Source of the DNA: Rhodococcus pyridinivorans
GTDB taxonomy: Bacteria > Actinomycetota > Actinomycetes > Mycobacteriales > Mycobacteriaceae
DNA length: 64,000 bases
NCBI RefSeq assembly: GCF_900105195.1
Contig: NZ_FNRX01000002.1
Span: 3,844,001-3,908,000 of the forward strand
Reading direction: 5' to 3'
Numbering within the stretch: the first letter of the stretch is position 1; the number at the start of each line of letters is the position of its first letter. A model generated the notes under the pieces. It worked only from the letters and a program-made list of their open reading frames with translations, made no database searches and was not told the origin of the DNA. Positions 8,800-17,397 of the stretch are shown here, one piece after another. The translations under genes and the position numbers were made by a program.

Positions 8800-9583
8800 A
8801 GCCCACCCGGAACATTCCCGGTGTCGTGCCGGTGACCCTGCGGAAGGCCGCGCCGAACGCGCTCGCCGATCGGTAGCCCACCTGTTCGGCGACGTCGTCG
8901 ACATCCGTGCCGTGGCCGAGCAGCATCACCGCTCGCTGCGCACGGACCGCCGCGACCCAGCGTCCGAGACTCAGGCCGGTCTCCGCCCGGAAGGTGCGGG
9001 TGATGGTGCGGGTGCTCACCCCGAGTTCGGCCGCCCAATCCGAGAGCGTCCGCGGATCGCTCGGGTCCTCGGCGATCGCCTCGACGATCGGTCGCACGAC
9101 CGTCGACGACGGCACCTGCACCATCAGTTCGTGCTCGGCGGGGGTGAGCACGTCGAGCACCATGCGCTCGGTCAACGACCGCGACTCGTCGCCGAGACGA
9201 TCGTCCGCCAGCCGGTCGAGCAGCAGTCGCAGCAGGGGTGCCATCTCCACCGCGACCGGACCGTCGGACAGCGAGGGAGCGGAGTCGATCCCGAAATGCG
9301 CGGTGCGGTACCAGGTTCCGGCGGGCATGACACCCCAGTGCAGCAGGCCCGCCGGAATCCACAGTCCCATCGTCGAGGTGATGGTCCATGTGCGCGACCC
9401 GATGGTCGCGCTGGACGCGCCCCGGTCGTTCCACAGCAGCTCGTGCGTCGGGTGCGAATGCGGCTCGAAGCGGGTCTCGCGGGAGACGAGTTCGTCCATG
9501 CCTGCGATGACGAATGGCACGTCGATCTCGCCGGCCTCGTAGACCGGCAACGTCCTGCTCTCCGCCGCCTCGACACTCTTCAC
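8798..9583 (-). CDS. AraC-family transcriptional regulator
   Basis: A 261-residue AraC/XylS protein. The N-terminal cupin-like part has HSHPTHELLWN (about residues 45-55) and GLWIPAGLLHWG; the C-terminal two-HTH domain runs from TLSDWAAELGVSTRTITRTF to VAEQVGYRSASAFGAAFRRVTGTTPGMFR. The GTG at 9583 is chosen because GGAGGAGG lies just upstream. It is 126 bases from the siderophore operon on the same strand, so it probably senses the siderophore or another inducer and activates uptake through the adjacent direct repeats. Confidence 0.9.
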   Translation of the reverse strand: MKSVEAAESRTLPVYEAGEIDVPFVIAGMDELVSRETRFEPHSHPTHELLWNDRGASSATIGSRTWTITSTMGLWIPAGLLHWGVMPAGTWYRTAHFGIDSAPSLSDGPVAVEMAPLLRLLLDRLADDRLGDESRSLTERMVLDVLTPAEHELMVQVPSSTVVRPIVEAIAEDPSDPRTLSDWAAELGVSTRTITRTFRAETGLSLGRWVAAVRAQRAVMLLGHGTDVDDVAEQVGYRSASAFGAAFRRVTGTTPGMFRVG

Positions 9584-9643
9584 TCGGCCTCCTCCGCTGC
9601 ACGACGACGACAATCCTCACACGTCGCGCTGCCGAGGCGCCGG

Positions 9644-12193
9644 TCAGGACAGGATCTCGACGTACCCTTCCGTGCCGTGCACGCGGATGCGCTGTCCGTC
9701 GCGGATGATGCGGGTCGCGTCCTCGACACCCACGACGGCCGGCAGCCCGTACTCGCGCGCGATGACCGCGCCGTGGGTCATCACGCCGCCGACCTCCGTC
9801 ACCAGCGCGCTGACGGTGACGAACGCCGGGGTCCAGCTGGGGTCGGTGAACGCCGTGACCAGGATGTCACCGGGTTCGAGATCGGCCCGGTCCATGTCGG
9901 TGACCACGCGGGCGCGGCCCTCCACGACACCGGTGGACACCGCGATACCGGGTAGCGCCCCGTCGGGCAGGCCGTCACGGCTGTACGCACCGGTGAGCGT
10001 CTCACCTGTCGACAGCAGCACCCGAGGCGGCGTGAGCGTGGCGAACGATGCGAACTCCCGCTTCCGCTCTGCAACGAGGTCACCGACCGGTTGTGGCGCG
10101 CGAACCACGTCCTCGAGTTCGTCGAACCGCAGGAAGAAGATGTCCTCCTCGTCGTCGATCACCCCGGCTCGGACGAGACGTTCCGCCTCCCGCAACAATG
10201 CCTGCTTGTAGACGAAGTAGCGGCCGATCATGCCGTACTTCGGATACTCCCGATATCCCGCGAAAGCGCGGACCCGGTCGACGAGCCTCTCGATCTCCCG
10301 CTCCTTCTGCTCTCCGTCGGGCAGACCCCGCACACGTTCGAGGAGTTCGCGCTTCTTCTCCTCCGCCTGGCGGCGACCATCGTCGAAACGCTGTGTCGCG
10401 GCACCGGTTTCGAAGTTGTCGAGATTGCTCACGATCATCGGGACCAGCATCGTGGGGCGCTCACCCCATCTGGGCCGGGTGATGTCGATTTCCCCGACAC
10501 ACCGCCTGCCGTACTTGCCGAGGAAGTCCTCGAGTGCCGCTCGTACCTGCGGTCCGCCCTCACGCGCGCCGAGTTCGTCGAGGAAGCGTGCGTCGTCGAA
10601 GCCCTCCGCGTCGACCTGCCGCAGGAACGCCACGACGTCCGGGTACGGGCGCGCGGCATCGGCGACGTCGAGCAGCGCCAACCCCATCTCCGAAGTGACG
10701 TTGTAGGGCACCGAGCGCGAGACGACGTCCGCAACGTTCTTCTCCCCCAACCATTTCTGCCCCACCTCGTTGAGCCGCTCGGCCGCTTGCATACCGGCGG
10801 CGAGCACCTCTCCGACCTCCTTACCGAACAACGAATCTTGCAGCTCGCGGATGTCGGCGCGGATGAAATCGAGCAGTGCCGAACCGGTTTCGTTCTCGAT
10901 GCGACGCGCCGATTCGGCGATCGCGGCCTCGTTGCGCGCGACGAGTTCGGGCACGACGGCCGGGTCGATCTCGTCCGGAGCGGGTGGCAGGCCGACCCGC
11001 GAGGCGGCAGGGTCATCCGGGCGCGTCGGGACGAATCCTCGATCGAGCACGGTTCGCAGCGCGTCGCCGAAGAGCGGGTCGGACCTGCCGATCATGTCCA
11101 CGATGCCCGGTCCCTGGGTGGGTGAGGCCAGCATGGGCGTGACGTCGACGAACAGCCGCCCACCCGCGTGTCGCATGGGCGCACGGCTGGTCAACTGCCA
11201 CACGGAGATTCCCAACGGTTTCAGCGGATCGGTCATCATCTGCTGATGTCCGACGGACAGGTACACGTGATTGTCGTCGTCGCCGGCCTCCGGGACGGGG
11301 AACAGCGTGGTGATCGGTCGACTCTGCACGATGTGGAAGACGCCGTCGGCCAGGCACCATTCGATGTCCTGGGGACGCCCGAAGTGCGCTTCGAGGCGCC
11401 TGCCCAACCCGACGAGTTCGACGAGGTGCGTGTCGCTCAGCACCGGTGTCTCCTGCCGTTGCGTCCGGTCCACGACCTCGTCGGCACGCACCGCGTACGC
11501 GTCGGCGTTCACCAAGCCCGACACCAGGTCGTCACCGAGCCCGGCGACCGCATCCACGCGGGACACCGTGCGGTCCGAAGTGACGGGATCGGCGGTGAAC
11601 AGCACACCCGATGCCTGCGGGAACACCATCCTCTGCACGACCACGGCCATGTACACCTTCCGGTGGTCGAAACCGTTGTTCACCCGGTAGGCGACGGCAC
11701 GCTCGGTGAACAACGAGGCCCAGCACCTGCTCACGTGCCGGAGAACGTCCTCGACACCCCGGATGTCCAGGTAGCTGTCCTGTTGCCCGGCGAACGACAC
11801 CGTCGGCAGATCCTCGGCGGTCGCGGACGAGCGCACCGCGACGGGCACATCCTCCCCGAGTTCGCGGACCCGCGCGGCGATCTCCTCCGCGATGTCACCG
11901 GGGATCGTGCACTCTTCGATCGCCGTACGGATCTGCGTGCTCAGCGCTGCGATGTCGTCGGGTTCGGCCTTCGCGAGTCGCTCGAGCAGGTCGTCGACAC
12001 ACGGTAGCTCGGAGAGCACCGTTCGATAGGCGTCCGTCGTCACGCAGAACCCGTCGGGCACGTCGACGTCGGCGGCGGACGTATTGCCGCGGAGCGGCAC
12101 GAGGCGCCACAACTCCCCCAGGCTCGCTCCCTTGCCACCCACGATCGACACCGCCGTGCGGTCGATCTCCCGAAAATTCTGTATGTAACCCAT
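9644..12193 (-). CDS. rph: Rifampin phosphotransferase (RPH)
   Basis: An 849-residue dikinase-family enzyme matching Listeria RPH across all three domains: N-terminal ATP-grasp (IVGGKGASLGE, VAVRSSATAEDLP, SFAGQQDSYL, QDIEWCLADG.FHIVQSRP), the central rifampin-binding domain (VYLSVGHQQMMTDPLKPLG, WLGEKNVADVVSRS, GYREYPKYGMIGRYF) and the C-terminal swivelling His domain with the catalytic His near residue 807 in GGVMTHGAVIAREYG. RPH transfers the beta-phosphate of ATP to the ansa-chain hydroxyl of rifamycins, inactivating them. PEP synthase is excluded because the C-terminal PEP/pyruvate TIM barrel is absent. ATG 12193 has GGGGAG upstream. No recognisable rifamycin-associated element precedes it; a CCTCATGAGG palindrome (12253-12262) does. 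Confidence 0.92.
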   Translation of the reverse strand: MGYIQNFREIDRTAVSIVGGKGASLGELWRLVPLRGNTSAADVDVPDGFCVTTDAYRTVLSELPCVDDLLERLAKAEPDDIAALSTQIRTAIEECTIPGDIAEEIAARVRELGEDVPVAVRSSATAEDLPTVSFAGQQDSYLDIRGVEDVLRHVSRCWASLFTERAVAYRVNNGFDHRKVYMAVVVQRMVFPQASGVLFTADPVTSDRTVSRVDAVAGLGDDLVSGLVNADAYAVRADEVVDRTQRQETPVLSDTHLVELVGLGRRLEAHFGRPQDIEWCLADGVFHIVQSRPITTLFPVPEAGDDDNHVYLSVGHQQMMTDPLKPLGISVWQLTSRAPMRHAGGRLFVDVTPMLASPTQGPGIVDMIGRSDPLFGDALRTVLDRGFVPTRPDDPAASRVGLPPAPDEIDPAVVPELVARNEAAIAESARRIENETGSALLDFIRADIRELQDSLFGKEVGEVLAAGMQAAERLNEVGQKWLGEKNVADVVSRSVPYNVTSEMGLALLDVADAARPYPDVVAFLRQVDAEGFDDARFLDELGAREGGPQVRAALEDFLGKYGRRCVGEIDITRPRWGERPTMLVPMIVSNLDNFETGAATQRFDDGRRQAEEKKRELLERVRGLPDGEQKEREIERLVDRVRAFAGYREYPKYGMIGRYFVYKQALLREAERLVRAGVIDDEEDIFFLRFDELEDVVRAPQPVGDLVAERKREFASFATLTPPRVLLSTGETLTGAYSRDGLPDGALPGIAVSTGVVEGRARVVTDMDRADLEPGDILVTAFTDPSWTPAFVTVSALVTEVGGVMTHGAVIAREYGLPAVVGVEDATRIIRDGQRIRVHGTEGYVEILS

Positions 12194-12308
12194 TCCAGCT
12201 CCCCACCTGCGAATTCAATGCTGTGTGGGCGAGTATGAACCCACTTTTCGATCCTCATGAGGGCCAAAGATCCGGTATAACGTGAGAAGGGGAAGACGAA
12301 TTTCGACG

Positions 12309-13364
12309 CTACAGCGGCGCGCCGAACTGCGAGCCCAGCCGCAATGTCTGGTCCGCCACCAGTTCCGCCAGGTCGACCCGCTCCTCGAGACTGCCGGTGA
12401 GCATCACCCACGAGCGTCCCGTGGCAGTGAGCGCGTCGACGAACCACTCCGTCATCTGCGCGCGGATGTGTTCGCCGTCCCGGATGCCGTCCTGCACGAA
12501 CGGAACACCGTTGTGGTCGGTGAGCAAGTACAGCGCTCGCCGGTCGCGGACACCGCGCCACGCCCGCTCACTGCTGCCGAGATAGCGTCGCTCCCACACG
12601 GTGGTTGCGAACGCGTCGGTGTCGCAGACGAGCAGCGGAGACCCTTCCCGTGCTGCCCGTTCCTCGAGTCGCGTCTGTTCGACGGCGATGTTCTCGAAAT
12701 CGTCGCCGGTCCAGAAGATGTCGCTCACTTCTCCGGTGCGGAGCTTGTCGTAGGTGACCTGTCGTCCGTATTCCGGCACCCAGCCGGTTCGTTCCCACAC
12801 ACCACCGCGATCTCGGAATCGACGCACCAACTCTCGGCTCACGGTGGTGGTGCCCGTGGATTCGGAGCCGAGGACGACGATGCGGGTCGTGAGGCCGGCA
12901 CGGGCCGGTGCGTCGAGATCGTCCCAGCGCCCGGCGAGATCATTACGGCAGGCTGTGCCGGAGGCGGGATGCGCGACACGCAGCGGGTCGACGCATACGT
13001 GCGTGGCCGAGAAGCGTCGCGCGAGCTCGTCGCCGTACCTCTCGCTGGAGACCACCGCGTCGACCGGAACATCGGTGACGGTGCGCGCGGCTGCTTTCAT
13101 ACAGGCGACCTGCGCGGCCCATACGGTGTCCGATTCCAGGTCCATCGGTGCGTCGCACGGAATTCCCGTCACGGTGACCGTCGTGTCGACGGCGTGTGAT
13201 TCGCGCATCCACGACACGCGGTCACCCAACGGAGTCGTCTCTGCTGCAGAGGACATGACGACGACGGTGACGCGTTCGGCGATCTCCGCAGCGCGCCGGA
13301 CGAGGTGATGGTGACCGACGTGAGGTGGATAGAACTTCCCGATGACGAGTGCGTGCCGATACAT
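12309..13364 (-). CDS. nadR: NadR-like NMN adenylyltransferase / ribosylnicotinamide kinase
   Basis: A 351-residue bifunctional NAD-salvage enzyme. Residues 1-160 are a nucleotidyltransferase domain (VIGKFYPPHVGHHHLV, with the HxGH signature); residues 175-351 are a P-loop kinase (VLGSESTGTTTVSREL as Walker A, VCDTDAFATTVW). It phosphorylates nicotinamide riboside to NMN and adenylates it to NAD. It lacks the N-terminal HTH of enterobacterial NadR, so it is probably enzymatic only. Its ATG overlaps the pnuC stop by one base (TGATG) with GGTGGAGG upstream, matching uptake-then-salvage coupling. Confidence 0.9.
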   Translation of the reverse strand: MYRHALVIGKFYPPHVGHHHLVRRAAEIAERVTVVVMSSAAETTPLGDRVSWMRESHAVDTTVTVTGIPCDAPMDLESDTVWAAQVACMKAAARTVTDVPVDAVVSSERYGDELARRFSATHVCVDPLRVAHPASGTACRNDLAGRWDDLDAPARAGLTTRIVVLGSESTGTTTVSRELVRRFRDRGGVWERTGWVPEYGRQVTYDKLRTGEVSDIFWTGDDFENIAVEQTRLEERAAREGSPLLVCDTDAFATTVWERRYLGSSERAWRGVRDRRALYLLTDHNGVPFVQDGIRDGEHIRAQMTEWFVDALTATGRSWVMLTGSLEERVDLAELVADQTLRLGSQFGAPL

Positions 13365-13993
13365 CACTGCACCTCCACCAGTTGCCGCTCGACCGCCATG
13401 GAGCGTCGCCAGGCAACCAGGCCCCGAACGCACAGGAGCAGGAAACCTGCGTACAGCAACGCCGTGAGTGTCAGTCCCTTGTGCAGGTAGAGCGGGATGT
13501 AGATCAGGTCGGCGACGATCCACAGCAGCCACGACTCCCACCGCTTCTTCGCCTGCCCCCACGTCGCGAGCAACGACAGCAGGGTGGTGGTCGCGTCCCA
13601 GAACGCGACGGTCGAGTTCGTCGCGACCTCCAGCAACGCTGTCAGCCCGATCACCGCAGCGACACCGACGACCGCGAGCACGCTCCACTCGGTCGTGTTC
13701 GTGCCCGTCACCGGCAGGGCATCCCCGTCCCTGCCCCGCGCCCAGTTGCTCCAACCCCACACGGCGAGCACGATGTACACGACCTGCAGTCCGGAATCGG
13801 CGTAGAGTCCGGCGGTCGCGAAGAGCAGGATCCACACGAGGTTGTTGGCGATCCCGATCGGCCAGTTGAGGATCGACTGCCGTCCCACCAGATACACGCA
13901 CCACGCGCCGCTGACGAAGCCGAACACTTCGGCCCAGGTGGTGGGCGTACCGAGTGCGGTGAATGCCGTCGAGTTCAGAAATGCGATCATCAT
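13364..13993 (-). CDS. pnuC: PnuC nicotinamide riboside transporter
   Basis: A 209-residue, seven-helix PnuC protein. Diagnostic parts are YLVGRQSILNWPIGIANN near the N-terminus, VWGWSNWARG (the tryptophan-rich substrate site) and the C-terminal ESWLLWIVADLIYIPLYL. PnuC passes nicotinamide riboside by facilitated diffusion, and cytoplasmic phosphorylation by the co-encoded NadR traps it. Two adjacent ATGs (13993 and 13990) could serve as start; AAAGG precedes the first. Upstream lies a 20-bp TTAGA/TCTAA palindrome that may be its operator. Confidence 0.92.
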   Translation of the reverse strand: MMIAFLNSTAFTALGTPTTWAEVFGFVSGAWCVYLVGRQSILNWPIGIANNLVWILLFATAGLYADSGLQVVYIVLAVWGWSNWARGRDGDALPVTGTNTTEWSVLAVVGVAAVIGLTALLEVATNSTVAFWDATTTLLSLLATWGQAKKRWESWLLWIVADLIYIPLYLHKGLTLTALLYAGFLLLCVRGLVAWRRSMAVERQLVEVQ

Positions 13994-14018
13994 CGCCGCC
14001 TTTCGCTTGTGGCAGCGA

Positions 14019-14038
14019 TTAGATCATGTTTGCTCTAA
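14019..14038. promoter_or_regulatory. Palindromic site upstream of pnuC-nadR
   Basis: TTAGATCATGTTTGCTCTAA has arms TTAGA and TCTAA around a 10-base centre, 26 bases upstream of the pnuC start. It stands out as AT-rich in a GC-rich region. A niacin- or NAD-responsive repressor is plausible, but I recognise no consensus. Confidence 0.4.
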
Positions 14039-14058
14039 CTGATGCAACGGTGAAATCG

Positions 14059-14105
14059 ACTTCGGTGTTCTCGACGGCGCTATACGACGTCGAGAACACC
14101 GAAGT
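14059..14105. terminator. Long perfect hairpin (sequence-conserved element, copy 1)
   Basis: An 18-bp perfect inverted repeat (arms 14059-14076 and 14088-14105) with an 11-base loop. Its core, GGTGTTCTCGAC, 13 bases, GTCGAGAACACC (14064-14100), recurs exactly at 26401-26437. It lies nine bases past the sulfurtransferase stop, a terminator position, but has no T-run. Confidence 0.65.
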
Positions 14106-14114
14106 TTCGGAGGA

Positions 14115-14966
14115 TCAGCGGGGGTCGGGGCCCTCCACGAGCGGCAGGGATTCGTCGGCGGTCCACGCGTTGAGCGAACCGTCGTACACCGCAACGTCCG
14201 ACCGACCTGCAGCTGCGAGCGCGTGCGCGAGTCCGGAGGCCGCGATGCCGCCGCCACAGTAGGTCACCGGCTTGACGTCCGGATTCAGGGCACCCGCCTT
14301 GTCGAAGATCTCGCGCAGTTCCGCCGCCGGCTTCAAGCGTCCGGTCGATGGGTCGACGAGGTCGCCGAAGGGGATGTTGATGCTGCCGGGGATGTGTCCT
14401 CGCCGCGGGTAGGAGGGGCTCTCACCGCGGTAGGTCGCAGGATCCAGGGCGTTGATGATCAGCGTGTTCGGGTCGTCGAGCGACGCCGCGATCTCCTCCG
14501 TCGACCGCACGAGCTCGGGCCGATGCTGCGAGGTGAAGGTCGCGCCGTGCGGGACCACCTGCTCGTCGGAGAGCGGATAGCCGGCAGCCTTCCAGGCGGG
14601 CAGTCCGCCTTCGAGCCGCAGCTGCCACCACAGTCGCGCGGCCCAGATGCCGTTCTTCTGGTCGTACAGCACCACGCGGCGGCCTTCACCGATGCCGACC
14701 GCACCGGCGGCGGTGGCGAACCGTTCCGACGACGCCGCGGTGAACGGTTGCGGTGCTTCGTGATCGGAGAAGTCCGTGAACAGGTCGGCGTAGACCGCGC
14801 CGGGAATGTGCTCTTCCAGGTAGGTCGCCAACCCGGGTTCGATGTGCACGGCCCCGTCCGGCGGCGTGCTCAGGTGCACGGTGGCGTCGACGATGACGAG
14901 GTCCTCGTCCCCCAACTGCTCGTACAGCCACTCCGCGGAGACGGTGTTCGGCTTCGTGTCGCTCAT
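14115..14966 (-). CDS. Thiosulfate/3-mercaptopyruvate sulfurtransferase (tandem rhodanese)
   Basis: A 283-residue two-rhodanese-domain protein. The N-terminal inactive domain has HIPGAVYADL and VVLYDQKNGIWAARLWW; the C-terminal domain has RRGHIPGSINIPFGDL and the catalytic Cys near 237 in TYCGGGIAASG. It transfers sulfane sulfur from thiosulfate or mercaptopyruvate to a thiophilic acceptor. Compared with the usual pattern, about nine residues are missing between the ARLWWQLR helix and GGLPAWKAAGY of the first domain, an in-frame deletion that removes the short beta segment normally there. The active domain is intact, so function is probably kept. It is transcribed alone and followed by the conserved hairpin. 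Confidence 0.88.
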   Translation of the reverse strand: MSDTKPNTVSAEWLYEQLGDEDLVIVDATVHLSTPPDGAVHIEPGLATYLEEHIPGAVYADLFTDFSDHEAPQPFTAASSERFATAAGAVGIGEGRRVVLYDQKNGIWAARLWWQLRLEGGLPAWKAAGYPLSDEQVVPHGATFTSQHRPELVRSTEEIAASLDDPNTLIINALDPATYRGESPSYPRRGHIPGSINIPFGDLVDPSTGRLKPAAELREIFDKAGALNPDVKPVTYCGGGIAASGLAHALAAAGRSDVAVYDGSLNAWTADESLPLVEGPDPR

Positions 14967-15048
14967 CGAGGTCCTCCTCTGCTCTCGGTATCTCCTTCCA
15001 GTAGAGCAGCCATACGACTTGGGTGGGTTCGTCCCCGCTGAGCGGTGT

Positions 15049-16269
15049 CTAACCCACCGAGATCGGGCGGGTGTTCCAGCTGTCCTCGACCACCCGCGGC
15101 TTGCAGGCCTGATAGGCGCCGGCCACCAGTACCGCGACGGCGACCGTCATGAAGGCGAACGAGGCCGCCCAGCCCGAGGTGAGGTCGTGGAAGACACCGA
15201 ACAGCAGCGGGCCCAGGCACGCCACGGTGTAGCCGACACCCTGGGTGAATCCCGACAGGGCTGCGGATCCGGCGTGGCTGCGGGAGCGCAGATTGATGAG
15301 GGTCAGGGCCATCGGGAACGTGCTCGGCCCGAGTCCGAGCAGCACGATCCACAGGATCGGTGCGCTCATCGGCGCGATCCACAGGCCTGCGAAGGCGACG
15401 AGGAAGCACGACGCGCACGCCACGACCACGGGGAACGGATTCGTCATCCGCGCGCACAGCGACGGAGCGCCGAATGCGGAGACCAGTCCGAGCAGGGCGA
15501 ACAGCCCCACCATCGCGCCTCCGAAAGCGGGGCTGGCACCGGCGTCGGCGAGGATGTCCGGGATCCACGTGAACATCGAATAGGTGACGAGCGACGTCAT
15601 GCCGAACATGCCGACCATCCCCCAACCCACCGGCGACCGCCAGACCCTGCCGTCGACGTTCCGGTCGACGGGAGCCACTTCTCCGGCATCGGCATTCCGA
15701 TGCCGCAGCAGCACCCACACCCACGGAACGGCCGCAGCGAATCCGACGAGCGCCCACACTCCGAGCGAGACGCGCCAGCCGAAGGCGTCGGCGAGAGGAA
15801 CCGCGACGAAGGCGGGCACGATGGTGCTCAGCTGCACGCCGACGATGTACACCGAGCTGACGAGTGCCAGCGTGTCGGAGAAGTAGCGCTTGACCAGAGG
15901 AGGGATGACGACGTTGCCGATGCCCATCCCACCGAGCGCGAGCCCCGACAGGAGCAGCAGCGACCAGGTATCGGTCATGAGCGCGCGGGTCGCCATGCCC
16001 ACGCCGGCCATGAGCATGGCGATCAGCGCGGTGCGTTCGAGTCCCCATCGTCGGCCGAGCGCCGGGGTGGCGAGGCCGAAGGCCGCGAACATCGCGGTCG
16101 GGATCATGCCGAAGACACCGACGACCGTGGACGAGAAGCCGATCTCCTCACTGATCTGCGCGGCGAGCGGGCTGAACGAGGTGACCGCAACTCTCAGCAC
16201 GAGGGCCGACATCGCGATCGCACAGAACACCAGCAGCCGGCCACGCAGAAGACTCACACCGGAAATCAT
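15049..16269 (-). CDS. CynX/NimT-family MFS transporter
   Basis: A 406-residue, twelve-helix MFS protein of the CynX/NimT branch, with family segments RVAVTSFSPLAAQISEEIG, GMIPTAMFAAFGLATP and the domain-linking RHRNADAGEVAPVDRN loop. Relatives transport cyanate, nitroimidazoles or small anions; the substrate is not deducible. Start at ATG 16269 leaves only 11 bases to the divergent GntR-family gene, so the promoters must overlap the coding starts. A GTG at 16257 is an alternative that would leave more room. Repression by the adjacent regulator is the natural inference. Confidence 0.85.
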   Translation of the reverse strand: MISGVSLLRGRLLVFCAIAMSALVLRVAVTSFSPLAAQISEEIGFSSTVVGVFGMIPTAMFAAFGLATPALGRRWGLERTALIAMLMAGVGMATRALMTDTWSLLLLSGLALGGMGIGNVVIPPLVKRYFSDTLALVSSVYIVGVQLSTIVPAFVAVPLADAFGWRVSLGVWALVGFAAAVPWVWVLLRHRNADAGEVAPVDRNVDGRVWRSPVGWGMVGMFGMTSLVTYSMFTWIPDILADAGASPAFGGAMVGLFALLGLVSAFGAPSLCARMTNPFPVVVACASCFLVAFAGLWIAPMSAPILWIVLLGLGPSTFPMALTLINLRSRSHAGSAALSGFTQGVGYTVACLGPLLFGVFHDLTSGWAASFAFMTVAVAVLVAGAYQACKPRVVEDSWNTRPISVG

Positions 16270-16280
16270 AGGATGATGGG

Positions 16281-16946
16281 ATGACTTCGGGAAAACCTGT
16301 TCAGCGAACGAACCTGATCGAGCAGGTCACCGAGCAGTTGCGCAGTGAGATCTGCAGCGGTCGCTGGAAGGTCGGTGAGAAGATCCCCACCGAACCGCAC
16401 CTGTGCGAGTTCACCGGCACCGGCCGCAACACCGTCCGTGAAGCCGTGCAGGCCCTCGTCCACACCGGCATGCTCGAACGTCGCCAGGGCTCGGGCACCT
16501 ACGTCCTCGCGACCTCCGACGTCACCGGCACCCTCGGCAAGTATTTCGCCACGGCTCACGAACGCGACGTGCTCGAACTGCGGCAGGCCCTCGACGTCAC
16601 CGCCGCCGTCCTGGCCGCGCGCCGGCGCACCCCCGACGACGTGGCCCGGCTCGAACAGTTGCTCGCCGAGCGCAACCGATTGTTCGCCGGATCCGACATC
16701 GACGCCGCGGTGGCCGCCGACGTCGCCCTGCACCGCGGCATCGTCGAGGCCAGCCACAACGCGGTGTACCTCGAGTTCTACGACTCGCTGCTTCCGTCGA
16801 TCCGCCGCACCATCGACCGGCACGTCCGCGTCACGGGCCTGGGTTTCGAACCCGAACACACCACCTTGGTCGCCGCCGTCATCGCCGGCGACGAGGACGC
16901 CACCGTGGAGGCGGCGCAGGGGCTCTTCGCGGAACTCACCGACTGA
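16281..16946 (+). CDS. FadR-subfamily GntR regulator
   Basis: A 221-residue GntR protein: N-terminal winged helix (residues 10-75; LIEQVTEQLRSEICSGRWKVGEKIPTE, TGRNTVREAVQALVHTGMLERRQGSGTYV) and a C-terminal all-helical FCD domain with putative metal/ligand residues in DVALHRGIVEASHN. It is divergent from the MFS transporter with 11 bases between starts, so it very likely autoregulates and controls the transporter. The short spacing also suggests leaderless or near-leaderless mRNAs. Confidence 0.88.
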   Translation: MTSGKPVQRTNLIEQVTEQLRSEICSGRWKVGEKIPTEPHLCEFTGTGRNTVREAVQALVHTGMLERRQGSGTYVLATSDVTGTLGKYFATAHERDVLELRQALDVTAAVLAARRRTPDDVARLEQLLAERNRLFAGSDIDAAVAADVALHRGIVEASHNAVYLEFYDSLLPSIRRTIDRHVRVTGLGFEPEHTTLVAAVIAGDEDATVEAAQGLFAELTD

Positions 16947-16955
16947 CGCCGCCGC

Positions 16956-17315
16956 TCATCGAACCCCGGCCGAACGCAGGCCGTCCGCGAGGGTGTACGC
17001 CTCCGCAGAGCTCAGGAGAAGTTCGTCGAACTCGACGCCCGGGCCGCCCAGCGCGACGCGCAGCACCGGATGGCCTCGCTTCATGACGACCAGGCGTTTG
17101 AGGCCGCGCGGGTGCCGGAAGGTGCCCACCTTCAAGAAGCCGGAGATCACCATGCCCGATCTGATGCCGAGGATCTCGGACGTCCATCCCGGAAGGACCT
17201 CCACGCCGGTGATCGCCGAGATCGGCACCTCCATCGCGGTTCGGCGGACCATGAAGGCTTCCCACCGAGAGAAGGACAGGTGGAGGGTTGCGTTGTCGTA
17301 TGTCGCTTGGGCCAT
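16956..17315 (-). CDS. Small PH-domain-like protein of unknown function
   Basis: A 119-residue soluble protein with an alternating beta-strand pattern (ATLHLSFSRWEAFMV, VPISAITGVEVLP, FRHPRGLKRLVVMKR, VLRVALGGP) and a C-terminal helix, resembling bacterial PH-like folds. No catalytic motif or signal peptide is seen. It is divergent from the winged-helix regulator at 17398, with a perfect palindrome between them, so it is probably that regulator's target. Function unknown. Confidence 0.7.
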   Translation of the reverse strand: MAQATYDNATLHLSFSRWEAFMVRRTAMEVPISAITGVEVLPGWTSEILGIRSGMVISGFLKVGTFRHPRGLKRLVVMKRGHPVLRVALGGPGVEFDELLLSSAEAYTLADGLRSAGVR

Positions 17316-17363
17316 GACGTCGGACCTTCCGTCGACGGTAAACTAACTACAGCACTGAGAACA

Positions 17364-17378
17364 TTATCACGGTGATAA
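17364..17378. promoter_or_regulatory. Palindromic operator between divergent genes
   Basis: TTATCACGGTGATAA is a perfect 7-1-7 palindrome, 20 bases upstream of the HTH gene at 17398 and 49 bases from the divergent PH-like gene. It is AT-rich against the background. It is the likely binding site of the adjacent regulator. Confidence 0.6.
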
Positions 17379-17397
17379 CAATGATGGGTAGGTACCG

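Noticed and set aside
9644..12193. PEP synthase or pyruvate phosphate dikinase
   Set aside because: Similarity is to RPH across the whole length, the His domain is at the C-terminus, and the PEP/pyruvate barrel is missing.
12253..12262. CCTCATGAGG as a rifamycin-associated element
   Set aside because: Too short and does not match the GC-rich 19-bp element known upstream of rph genes.
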